The notes beneath the pieces are model-generated. The model was not told the DNA's origin and made no database searches. It saw only the letters and a list, made by a program, of their open reading frames with translations. This document shows, one piece after another, positions 43,161 to 55,600 of a stretch of 64,000 nucleotides of DNA; position 1 is the stretch's first letter, and every line of letters starts with the position of its first letter. The position numbers and the translations under genes were made by a program. The DNA is from Branchinecta lynchi (Eukaryota; Arthropoda; Branchiopoda; Anostraca; Branchinectidae), in NCBI GenBank assembly GCA_023053575.1, contig JAKZAP010000022.1, positions 12,070,518 through 12,134,517 of the forward strand, read 5' to 3'.

Positions 43161-43362
43161 CGCACCAAGAGCGTACACGTTGGGACCCGAAAGATGGTGA
43201 CCTATGCCTGGCCAGGTCGAAGTCAGGGGAAACCCTGATGGGAGGACCGCAGCGATTCTGACGTGCAAATCGATCGTCGGAGCTTGGTATAGGGGCGAAA
43301 GACTAATCGAACCGTCTAGTAGCTGGTTCCTCCCGAAGTTTCCCTCAGGATAGCTGGCGCTC
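43161..43362 (+). rRNA. 28S rRNA gene fragment (202 bp, misplaced)
   Basis: Close match to the conserved large-subunit rRNA core: GAGCGTACACGTTGGGACCC, GAAAGATGGTGA, GATTCTGACGTGCAAATCGA, AGGGGCGAAAGACTAATCGA, CCGTCTAGTAGCTGGTTCC and CCTCAGGATAGCTGGCGCT. It starts and stops abruptly, has a few substitutions and small indels, and lies antisense in the 3' flank of TBL3. It is therefore an isolated pseudogene-like insertion, not an rDNA unit. Confidence 0.93.
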
Positions 43363-43387
43363 AAAGCAAGGAGACGGACAACAAACA

Positions 43388-43600
43388 TTAGTCTATTTCT
43401 TCTTTCTTTATAAAGTTTTGAGCTGTTAACCGAACACGAGAAGACGCATAATCCAAGAACGTGGCAGACTGTTGCAGTCGGCTCAACCGCGCCATATGTC
43501 TTTCTGTGTAGGGTATCAGCGCTTCCAAGCTGGATTTGAAATTTGGAAGCTCCATTAGCTCGTCAGGAGTCATGGAGGTAAGAAGCGAAGATAGTACTGC
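43388..43600 (-). CDS. TBL3: TBL3 last exon (Utp13 C-terminal domain end)
   Basis: 70 codons from AVLSSLLTSMTPDELM through ALIPYTERHMARLSRLQQSA to KKEEID and TAA. The acceptor is a long T-run followed by CAG. The 28S rRNA fragment begins 25 bases beyond the stop in the 3' flank, and MITE I lies just inside the preceding intron. Confidence 0.93.
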   Translation of the reverse strand, partial: AVLSSLLTSMTPDELMELPNFKSSLEALIPYTERHMARLSRLQQSATFLDYASSRVRLTAQNFIKKEEID

Positions 43601-46600
43601 CTGAAAAAAAAAAAAAAAAATCGGCTTTAAAGGACACCTGAATGAAGAGTACCAAGTATTATCCATATCTGTATGACTTCAGTTAACATTGCCTGCAGAA
43701 AACCCAATCCAAATACGAAATAGTGTTTCCAAGCTATGATTTTTGCTCCATTTTGCATCTGTCCTTATTTCAGTACCGAACAATTTCAGAAATGAACAAA
43801 TATCTCTAATCAACCCTTCTTCTGGAATATTTTTAGCTAGTTAATCCCAAACGTATATCTAGAAGAAATTCCAAACGATCCGGCCAGCGCTGTACAAGAT
43901 TTGAATGAATTGCGCTTTTTGCCTTGGAGTGTTTTTGTGGAGTTTTGTCGCTCATGAGAAGAATGCTCTCCGTGGTCATGTCTGTAAATGCATTCTCCAC
44001 GGTGTGTTCAAGTATGGTTTCATTGTTCAGGTGTCCTTTAATCAACAAGAGCGGCAAGCTCATGTGCGCTTGCATATTGCCAGATCCGGCAGGAATCTAC
44101 GAAGGGCTTATCTGGGGCACTTGCTGTATACCATGTTCAATTCGAATCGGATGACCGTTCGGGAAGAAAGCAGGACATGTATTCAAATAATGCATACGGA
44201 GACGTCAGCTCCGATTCGTCATCAGTGATATTTCGGCCCTTCTTGGCAAGAGTCCTCGTCAGGCTGTTCTGGGTCAACTTCGGGGAAGGAAACAAACTTG
44301 TAATAGAAGATTGACAGCCTGACGAGGACCCTTGCCAGCTAATGAAGAATCGTAGCAGACGTATCCGAATACATTATTTGAATATATGTTTCAAAGTCAA
44401 CTTGGGCTCAAAGAATATTTAAAGCATGACAGTTTTAGTTTCGGAATTCCCTTCCTATATTAGGTTTGTTTCCTTCCCACCGTTGACCCGGAAGACTGAC
44501 AGTGTGTTGAGGACCCTCGCCAGAAGGTCCGAAATATCGCTGCTAAAGCATCGTAGCTGACGTATCCGTTGTATGCATTATTTGAATATATGTTTCAAAG
44601 TCACCTTGGGCTCAAGGAATATTTGACTTCCCTTCCCTAGACCCCCCCCCCCCTCAAATACACAGATTGTCACACCCCGAATATGAGCAATTCCCAATGA
44701 CTCGGTTCGCATTCCGCATACACCTGCCAAGTTCCATACTCGGTATGTGCGGAAGTCAATTTTAACTGAAAAGTATAGGATCCGCTCGGAACCAGGAAAT
44801 GGAGCTTCTGGAGTTTATGGCCGTTGTGCCTACAAAACTTCGGCCCAACCTTCATCCGTTCTACATCTAAACGACACGCGTTGCATTTATGATAGCAATT
44901 CTTTCTCTTCCGTAGTATTTCCACTTCCAAAATCCGAGGTTTTTTGTCTTTATTCCTTGTTGTTTGACATGCTGATGGAAAGACATTTATCAAATCGTAA
45001 ATTTCACACTGCACCGCACAGTTAGTAATCTGGTTTTGAACCAAAATCTTTGTATTTTAGCAGAAAAAAGGCTGATTTTTTTTTTTTTTTTTTTTTGAGA
45101 ATTTGGTGTTTGTTACATGTTTTAAGATGTTAACCCCATATCCGAACTCAAAGATTTCATGGATCCAGATCTACTTCTCCAGATCGCGACAAATCTAGAT
45201 AGGGTTTTGATCGAAAGCCTCAGAGGGTCTAAAGTTGCTTATTCTGTCATATAGGTAGCCTCAAACTCCAGGTCGCAGCATGCTCCAGTGAACATTTTTA
45301 TTTGTGAAGGGTCTTTGAACAATCCGTGATTCTTGCATATGCTCATTACGGTATATTTTAAAACTGCTTTAATTTTACCCTAAAAAAGCAATTAAATTTT
45401 GCATTTGAGCAAAAAAAAATCTATGATGGGGGACCAATATGGATGTTTGTCCCCCCCCCCCCTGAGGTTTACTGAAATGGCGCCACTGGTTCTTGAGATT
45501 CTTCACTTCATAAGTGTATTCATCTCCTCTACTAGCAAAGCAATGCGCTAATTATCACGCTTGCCACGTTTGTCCTCTTTACGCAACGCAGGCCAATCAC
45601 GCGGTGGACCATTGTTTAAAAGGAACTTAAAACCCGTGTCCTACCTGAGCTTGGAAGCAGTTTTTGCTGTTGGTATTCCAACTCGTGGCATATCGAAGTA
45701 AGGCATCTTTCTGGTCGATTCGCAACTTGGATATTAAAGTAGACAGTTCCTTGCCACCGTAAAGCGTTAGAATTTCTAAAAATAAAAATCATATCAGTAA
45801 ATAAATATTTTCTTTATCTTCACATAGCCCAGTAGAACATGGTTAGAAACAATGTAAGCGTGTTCCACCCTACTTACCGTCGTTACTACGCATGACTTCA
45901 CGAATTCTTGGCGTCAAGGCTGGAACACATTTTTCTATTTTCACCAAAATGTCCTGCCAACCCGATGAAAAATTTATCTCAAATTAGTGCTATGAAGTTG
46001 TACGAAAAAGCAGCATGCAGTACTAACTGATGCTACTACATGCTTCTACTTCAAGGCTACCGTGTTACTGCATACTACTGCATGCTACTATTAGCAAGAC
46101 TGGATGCTACTATGGCAAGGCAGGATGCTATTGGATACTACTGCTTAAGATTGTACCGGTCTGAGGCACTTCAAATGATAGTATTCTTTGCTATTACATA
46201 GTATCACATGCAACTTTCTCGTACAACTATCATACAACTACGCAGGCTACAAATTTTTCATCGGGACGGGCTAATCCGGCCAATCACATCACAGAGATTC
46301 GTAGTTACCACGCCTACTCCGCTCCCGAGCGTGGTAAGCAAATAGTTACTATTTCGAGAAGGTTGACACGTCAATATAAAACACAAGCTAAAACATTATA
46401 TAACACGGATCATATTGCAAAACCGCGACATACACTACGAACAAGCCCTTGCGAAACTGAATTTATCACCGCTTAAAGTCCAGCTTGAATACCTGAATTT
46501 GCAATTTGGCAAATCTGTCCTCGCCAGTACAGTCCACCGGTCACTGTTACCGGAAACAGCCCAATATTCGAACCCGGCTGCAAAATTAACTCCAACCCCC

Positions 46601-49600
46601 TAAAGTCCGGATTAATCGTTATGGAAACTCGTCTGGTACCCTTTGTTGCTCCAGAGGAAAGCCATAGCCACAGTTTTCTTAGGATTAAACATAATCAGCG
46701 AACGTATCACACACCCTCAGAAGCTTGTTAACACCGAACATCGTAGAGAACAACAAGATCGTCAGCGCAAATAAAATGTTAAAGCAAACTTCAACAACAA
46801 AGCAACCTGTATTTGAATCGTTCAGTCTTTGAATAAGTAAGTCAACATAAGCAGCATAGCGTCCTTGCTGCAAACCATTTATCATCCCGAATGAACTACT
46901 TGTTTCACAACCCCGTTTTTACTTCAGTTTTCAATGCTGAACCGTGGTGGGTGTTTGTTATTTACATGTTTGTTAATTATTATTTGTAAACTGAATTTAG
47001 TTACGCTACGACAGTTTCGAAACATACTGATCTCTCTCTCTCATTCGTCAACAATCATTCCAGATTTGAACGAACACAGTCACAAAGCTCTTTCTATGGT
47101 GTTCGGTCGTTGTTTTCATGCATGAGCTTGAGGTAATCGAGGTTTTGGTGGACAATATGGGTCTGGATATAGATCTTGAAAACGTGGTTGAGAATGCAGA
47201 TCGAACCAGACCGGACAAAAACCAACAGGTACGGGATAGTTTTAGCCTAAGAAGTGTTCCAACTGACAACTCAGCATAAAGATGGGAAGTAGCGTATTTT
47301 AGGTTTTAAGTTAATCATTCTTAAAGCACTCCTCGCACAAATTTTGGTAAATTTATATAAATTTATGTTTATAGAATTTGGTAAATTTATAGACGCGAAA
47401 GCCTTTTTGGTGCGATTATATTATTATTGTTTACTGTTCAAGTTCCAATATTCAAAACTATTTAAATACTGTAAAAGTAAGCTCTGCCAATAACGAATTA
47501 TAAACAGCTTTAGCTGATTTAAGCCTTTTCTCCAGTTCCTTGAAATCTTGCAAAAACTGAGTTTAGATAACCGGTTTTACGCATTAGTTGCATGATACAC
47601 GAACACTTGTCGCGAGCGTAATGCGCATGGAAAATCGGGAACTGTGGCAAGTGTAAAGATTAGTGAGGTATCGTTAGCGCGCTTAGAATGTAAGATATAC
47701 AATTTGGGTCTCCGGCGTTAAAAAATGATGAATGCAATTATGGAAGTAGGTTGCATGGCATTATAAGACACGATGGGTAACTTATTTCTGTATCATTGAA
47801 CGCATTGCATTATTTGACTTCTGTTGAGGGATTTTCTTATTTTTCACTATTTTCTCTAGTCTGATCTTCAGAATATCTACTGGAGGCTAGAACCTGCATT
47901 TAAACGAAACGCGGACCCGGTTTAACCAGGACGGTTTGCGCCAAGATGGATATTTTTTCCAACCTTCTCCACTACATTTTACCATAAAACTTATAAACAC
48001 TTTTCTAAATACCAGGTGCCGCCGCACTAGAATCAACTGCCCAAATATTTTTTTCCCTCTACCCCTAATCACAGCCCGGCGGAGATTCGGGTAGCCACTA
48101 ACCTGTCCGGGTTGCAGCTTCGGGTTCGGAATAGTAATATATTCGGAATCCAAACCGCATGAACCCGTCCTTGGTTGTTAAGTATCGGAGGGCAGAGCCC
48201 GCAACCACCTACTCTTACCCCTTCTCTCACCATTCCTCCAAACCCAAATCCAATCCAAATCGAATAACGAGGCTATGCCACGGTATGTACGAAAACGTCA
48301 AAGCTGACGACATCCTGAACTTCAACTTTAACAACTTTCGCGGGTCATAGCCTCAAACTCACCGCAGAGTGGTTCTGCAAAGATATTGGTCGATGGAGTT
48401 TCAAAAACCGCGTGCCGCCGCCCTGGAATCAACTGCCCAAAGAAACAGCAAACTCTCCATCACTGAGCCGACTCAAGAAACAAATTGATGAAATGTTTCT
48501 CTCCCAAATGTATGACCCTAAATCTTTCAAAAGAGTTTTGTAGAGGCTTTGTGGCCTATATTTTTTCAATTTACTATTGTTACTATTATATACCATTTTA
48601 TTATTTTCATACAAATAATTGTAAACTCTTAACTTGAGACTGCTCCGGTTGCCAAATTTCCCTTTTGTTCGCGCGAAGATGGGTATACGCTAATGTCAGG
48701 GAATGTGTGTCCGTAATATAATGTTTATTTTTCACCCATCGTTCAGGAAAGAGAAAATGATGGAGTATAAAAAGAAAGAAAGTAGAAAAACACAGAAAAA
48801 AGATGACATAAAAAAGAAAAACAAAGGGCAAATCACAGAGGAAAAAATCACACTTGTAAATAAAAAAATGTCAAGGAAAAATCCTTTGCCACTCATGGCC
48901 GCTCTTACTGAATTTTAATTGTAGACATAGCTCATCGAGCTTTCGAATGGGATCAACGATACCGTATTTCTTGGTTATGTAGGTATTGCGCGTCGAAGGG
49001 GAAGACGAAGAAGGTATTTAGCGAATTTAAAGTAAATCCGTTTAAGTCAGTCTGTATCATTTAATGTTTCAGAGAATGGAGGTATATCTAAAATATGGGG
49101 AAGCGCAACTGTTATATAATTTTGCTAATAGAATTTGGTTTAGATGAAACTGGGTTGAAACAGTATGACCATAAAACCGACGAATTTTACTTTTCATATT
49201 CTCAACAATCAATGCTTTAGTTTGTTTCAGCTTCTTACCAAGATGCGTCTTACCACGGTGAAACCCGCGCTTATCCCAGCCCATTTGGCCGAAAAATGGA
49301 CAAGCTGGATAAGCCTTTCTGTGCCTGTATATCTTTCAACCATACCGTTCGATTTCCATCCCAAAAATGCTTGGACTATTGCATCGCCTGATACGACCCT
49401 TCTTACAACGCACAATGCTACTATCACGCGGAAAATACAACATCTCCATACAAACGCGGTTTTTCAGTACCTCGCGGGTTGTATCTCGCTGCATGAACAC
49501 TAGTTTTTCGTGAACCGTTTTCGTAAAGCATTCAAAACAGGTACATGCGCATAGAGGTACCACAAATACCACAAGAAAATTACACTATGTGAAAAAAGAT

Positions 49601-52600
49601 TATTCCTGAGTAGCGGAGCAACGAAGAAACGCATTTTCATCGGGTCTTGATTCTTCTTTAAGTGCATAAGTGACGGATAACTAGACTGTCTTATCTCAGC
49701 CCTTTTCAGTTAAACTTCAAAGACGGATAGTATTCTGTTCGTTAGTTTGACATTGATTTATTGTTTACCGCATGTTGTGTTCGACGAGTGGCTTGCCCAC
49801 GAATTGCTACCAATAAACGACTACTCAATTCTACTCCCTGCTGTTATGGAGACATCCCATAGCACTTTGCTCTGCAATAGTCCTCCTAGTTATTCCCTCC
49901 ATCTATCGCCTACTTTTCTATATATCTCTTCGGTTTCCATCACCATCATTAATTTCCCGGCATCGTGACAATAGGTCACTCGGTCTTTATCCTAGCTCCA
50001 GTTAGCTGCTCGCTAATCCGAGGTCAGGCTTTGATCCATTTCATTCTAAGTATTTTGGCTACGGAATGAATCCGCAGCCAAGGGGAGTTCTCTTTCATCC
50101 TTGGTCGGAGTAAGACCTCAGTTACTCTGTATTATAATTTATGGTAAGGACCAGTTTACATATTTAGTTAGGGACCCATTAGTGCTATATTATATGTGTC
50201 ACACTCTTGTACACGATTTACATCAGATACTATCCTACCTTTTATAATGGTTAGGGCTCTGTAGGGTTGCTCTAGCCTGATGGCCAAAGCCAAAGCCTTC
50301 TTGTACTTTCCATTCTGAAGCAAGTTCGAGAGCAACTGCTCATCTTCCACTCTTTGATCCTCTTCTTCCGCTTTCTTCAGATTTACTTCTTCTGTCGTGT
50401 CTTTCCAAACGACAATTGTCGAGTCACCAGCCCCGGTGATGACGTTTTTGCAGTCGGTGGAAACTAGAAAAACGAGCAAGTATTCTATCCATTGTCGAGA
50501 TTCAGAGCTGTGTTTCTGAGACTCTTAGGCCCTTCTTGGCCTAAACGCGAAAGGTTTTTCACCGTTCCCAAAATCCAGAAACAATTTTTTTGTTTTAAAT
50601 AATGATAACAACTGTTTATTGCTGTCCACTTCTAACAAAAAAGGAAAAGCGGAGTACATCACTCATTCTTGGTGATTTCAACATTTCCTATGGAGGAGAG
50701 GCTCTCATTAAACTGGGCGTTACTGAATTAATTGACCCCCTAAAATAAAAAATTCGGAGCAAAGATGGTGTATTGTCCCCAGATCAGATGTCTATTCCCT
50801 CCTCCCGTCGTCCGTGCACCGGTCCGAGAGGAACACTGACAATTAATTTTTGCCATATCCTGCCAATTCGTCAACCATATTTTATTTCAGGTCATATCTT
50901 GTAAAATGTATTAGTTAACTTGTTGTAGCTTTATGTATTTTGTAAGTATTCTATTGACCTCTTCTAGCTTTAAGCTATCTGGAACTAAATTTGATTGATT
51001 GATCACAATAGAAAAAAAAAAAAACTATACAAGAGAAAAAACACGGCTTTAACTCAATAAACAAAGATAATATGGACAGCTCGGCAACAAGTCCGTGACT
51101 CCATCTCCGGACAAACTAACTGCCAACTAGGGCCACTCACACAAAAATTAAAAACCAAAACGATCGACAAAGCGGCAGTGGAAGAACACGATGAAAATTT
51201 ATCTAAAAAATAGTACAATGAAGTAGTACGAAAAAGTTATATGCAGTACTAACGATGCTACTTCATGCTTCTAGTTCAAGGCTACCGTGTTACTGCATAC
51301 TACTATCTGCAACTATTAACAAGAATGGATGCTTCTATGGCAAGACAGGATGCTACTGGATTCTACTACATAAGATTGGACCAGTCTGAGGCACATTAAT
51401 GATAATAATAACAAGACCAAAGGTTTCGATGGGATCCCAAAATTCAATATCTGATCCAGACAACTGGGTCTTGTCTTAGCCAAATCCAGTCTTCGCCAGA
51501 CTCCTTGAACATTTTTACAATTAAAATTCAGAAACAGATTAAGGCCAAATAGCTAATCACCTGAGAAAACCAAGTTCAGATTTGGATTCAGCATCTGTGT
51601 TTACCCCTATAAGTCATATCTGTTTTGACGAAAACTTCCTGCCACTTCTGCCAATTTCCCGGTTCCGGCCGAACTCCAGAACTACTTGTACGGCGAAAAA
51701 AGAAAGCTCGAAGACGAAATCAGGGTATCTTCTTTCCCCAGTAATGAACATCTAATCAACTTCAAATAGAAATTTAGCTTATAGCAAATTTTCCGATTCC
51801 AGCCGGATTCCGGTCGAACTATATGTCCGGGTAAAATACGATTGTCACACAGGGACTCATATCTTACCCCTAAATCGCTTATCTAATCAACTAGAAATAA
51901 AACTTTTGACTTCCAACAGTTTTCCGGTTTTGGCCGGATTCCGGGCGAACTACATGTCCGGGTAGAAACTTGTTTTCACATAAGTGTTCAGCATGTCTTC
52001 TTGCCCTAAATCGAACATCTAATCAACTCGAAATAAAACTTTTAATTTTGACAAACTTTCCGGTTTGGGCCGGATTCCGGTCGAAATACTTGTCCGTCGA
52101 GAAAATAGTTTTCACCATCGTCTTCCTCCCTACCTCTAAATCGAACATTTAATCAACTTCAAATAAAACTTTTACTTTCAACAAACTTTCCGGTCTGGGC
52201 CGGATTCCGGGCGAAATACTTGTCCATCGAGAAAATAGTTTTCACCATCGTCTTCAGCATGTCTTCCTACCGCTAAATCGAACATCTAATCAATTTCAAA
52301 TAAAACTTTTACTTTCAACAAACTTTCCGGTTTCGGCCGGATTCCGGGCGAAATACTTGTTCGTCGAGAAAATAATTTTCACTATCGTCTTCAGCATGTC
52401 TTCCTACCCCTAAATCGAACATCTAATCAACTTCAAATAAAACTTTTACTTTCAACAAACTTTCCGGTTTTGGCCGGATTCCGGGCGAACTACTTGTCCG
52501 ATGACAAAATGGTTTTCACCATCGTGTTCAGCATGTCTTCTTACCCCATAATCGACTATCACATTAGCTGTTTCAAAATATTTTGTTTGTCCCTTAATTT

Positions 52601-55600
52601 GAATCCCCTCCCCCACCCCCAAATGTAGAGCTACAAAGCCCATCTACGAACTTGACTGGTCCGACGACCCAACGAACCCTCACACCGAGTTTCATCAAAA
52701 TATCTCATTCCCTTCGAGAGTTATCGTGCTTACAGACGGACGGACGGACAACTTTTGCGATGTCATAGGTATCCCTCCACTTACGTTTTGGGATCCCAAT
52801 AATAAGCTTTTATTCCGCCAAAAAGACGAGTTCATAAAAATAAATCGACAGCAACTAAAGTATTCTTTGCTATTACACAGTATTACATGCAACTACCATC
52901 CTACTACGCAGGCTACAAACTTTTCATCGGGAAAGAAGATGCATCACAAAACACAAATAAAAAATGGTGCTTGAGTATAAAATCTGTTGTGCTTAAATCT
53001 CGCCAGACCAAGTCCGCCAAAGAGGAAGAGAGATAAGAAGAAGAAGCGGCAGCACCAGAAGAAGTGGATTCTACGAAGAAAGTATCTTTGTCTAGACTGA
53101 AAGGGGGGACTTTCTACGAAGTTCTGGAAAAGACGGGAGGACATTCCCAACGAACATTCCGGAACCACTGCAGCTGAGGGCGAAATGTAGGGATTTTAAA
53201 AACTTAAAGCGGACCACAAAAGATGGTATTTTTACCACACACACAATGATAATTCCTACTGTCACTATTAATGTTCAAAACCACAAAGAACACCGTCAAA
53301 CAGTGAGCAAATTAAAGAAGAACAACCAATTTCCTAGGTTTGAAATAATTCAGTTTGGACTAAGTCTCAGCCGATTATCTGGGACAGCCGTTATGGCACG
53401 TAGGGAGCCAAGGATCAGAAAAATAATTCATCTAATGCCAACTGTTTATTACGAATACAAATAAATTAAAAACGAAGACCAGTGTGGTACTCCTGAAGAC
53501 ATTAACTAATTAAGTCTTAAAATTCTTTGCTAATCTAACGTGGAAATTTTCTGGAAATAAGACGGTCTGCGTGGTTTTCTTCTCAAGCCAAACCAGCAAG
53601 CCGACAATCAAGTTCAAATCTAAATAAACTGGTGGCTTCCTATCAGTAACAGAGGGTAAACAGAGTATTTGGATTTTCTTTAAAGTTCTATAAGGGAGCT
53701 AGGTACACTATAAAAGGCAGAATAAGCAAGAGGGGTCCTTTAACAGTCATTGTCCCCACCTTGGCCCTGGGGGCTTCCACTGTGAGATATATTGGTAACA
53801 AGTGTTGCTAATCCGGGGAGTGAATTAGGGGTATATTTTAGATATTAAAAATTCATTCACCTTATTTTCTTTTTCTCCACAGTCCGGAATATTATCCAGA
53901 AAGGCAAGTGACATGCCGCCCTTGTGCCATCCACAAGCGCTGACTTCGGTTCATCCATGCTATCTCATCCTCTCCACTCCCAAATCCTCCCTCCCCCCTA
54001 TCAAAATGTTAGAAGTCGACCAGAACTAGCGGTAATTTCTAAGGTTACCAAGCTCTGTCCCGTACCTACAAAACACGCTAGATATGCAAAAAGTTTTGTT
54101 CCCGAGTTCGTGAAATATTTTAACGAAGCGTCATTTTTTTAAGCGTATTTACATTAGATACATGTTTTGTAATTCTTCTGTTTGTTTAACAATAGTCGCC
54201 AATTTGGTTTATAGCCACGATACTCCATTGTTACAATAAACTTTCTATCTATCTATATCTACCCCTAATACTCCCTTTTTACGCAACAGCCATTGCCCCC
54301 ATCTTGGCGCTGTGGGCATTCACTGTGAGATATACTGGTAACAACTGTTGCTAATCCGGGGAGGGGAGGAAGTAAGGATATATTTTATATATTAAAAATA
54401 CATTCACCTTATTTTCTTTTTCTCTACTGTCCTGAATAATATCCAGAAAGGCGAAAGTGAGATAAAATAAGGATTCGTGGAGACAAGCCTCTGTGCGCCC
54501 ACCCAATCATTCAGGGTTAAGCAAAACAACCTTCACTGTAAAAAGTTTCTCCAAGTAAGGACTACAGTTAACTGCAGTGTTCGCTACTGGGGTTAATCTT
54601 ATCTCTACTGAGATTAGACAACAGTAGACGGGTAAAACACTGAAGAATACTGGTAACAACTGTTGCTAATCCGGGGAGGGGAGGAAGTAAGGATATATTT
54701 TATATATTAAAAATACATTCACCTTATTTTCTTTTTCTCTACTGTCCTGAATAATATCCAGAAAGGCGAAAGTGAGATAAAATAAGGATTCGTGGAGACA
54801 AGCCTCTGTGCGCCCACCCAATCATTCAGGGTTAAGCAAAACAACCTTCACTGTAAAAAGTTTCTCCAAGTAAGGACTACAGTTAACTGCAGTGTTCGCT
54901 ACTGGGGTTAATCTTATCTCTACTGAGATTAGACAACAGTAGACGGGTAAAACACTGAAGAAATCGAATTCTGCACGCTTTTGTCGTGCCTCGGTATTCT
55001 CGTCGGCAGATGGCGTTATTTTATGGGCCGGAGACCGAAAACTGTTCAGTATTTTATCGATCGTAGAACTATTTGTATATTTGCGGGGATTCGGTAGTGA
55101 TGATGATGATGATGATTTTATTAACGCACTGAAGAAGAGGAAATAGTGCAGTATAGACAAAAAAAAGGAAAAAATACACTGAGCTTTCAATAATGTAGTA
55201 AATACACGAGATCAAAAAATAAACATTTAAAAGAAGAAAAGAAAAGGGACTAATCGGGTCTAAAAAATCTTCTTCCTGGATGGAGTGCGGAGAGTTACAC
55301 AGAATACCAAATAGGCTGTCGGTACAAATATATTCGTTACAATGACAGGGAGTTGGTTATAATTGCCAGTATTCGGTAGTTATCACGAATTCGGTGAGAT
55401 CATAATCTCTACTTAGATAAGATTAATTCGAATTAGAGATAAGATTGTCTTTTTAGAGACAAGGTTAATCCCAGTAGCAAACTGCAAGATTTTTGTTTGT
55501 ACAGTGTTGCCAAGAAGGCCCTTATTTTCCAATATTATACTTACCAGTCATTGACCACACCTTGGCGTTGTGGGCGTCCAGTGTAAGCGCGCAATCTGAG

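Noticed and set aside
42714..43238. 174-codon plus-strand frame
   Set aside because: It runs through a family C MITE and into the 28S fragment, so it is a chance frame.
43131..43388. 85-codon minus-strand open frame next to the TBL3 stop
   Set aside because: It is the antisense translation of the 28S rRNA fragment.
45873..45952. An apparent TBL3 exon on the minus strand (DILVKIEKCVPALTPRIREV with AG before and GTAAGT after)
   Set aside because: The flanking exons 50239-50463 and 45645-45775 join directly in frame and match human TBL3 without a gap. The same sequence occurs in MITE D at 56933-57010, so it is repeat DNA with chance splice-like borders.
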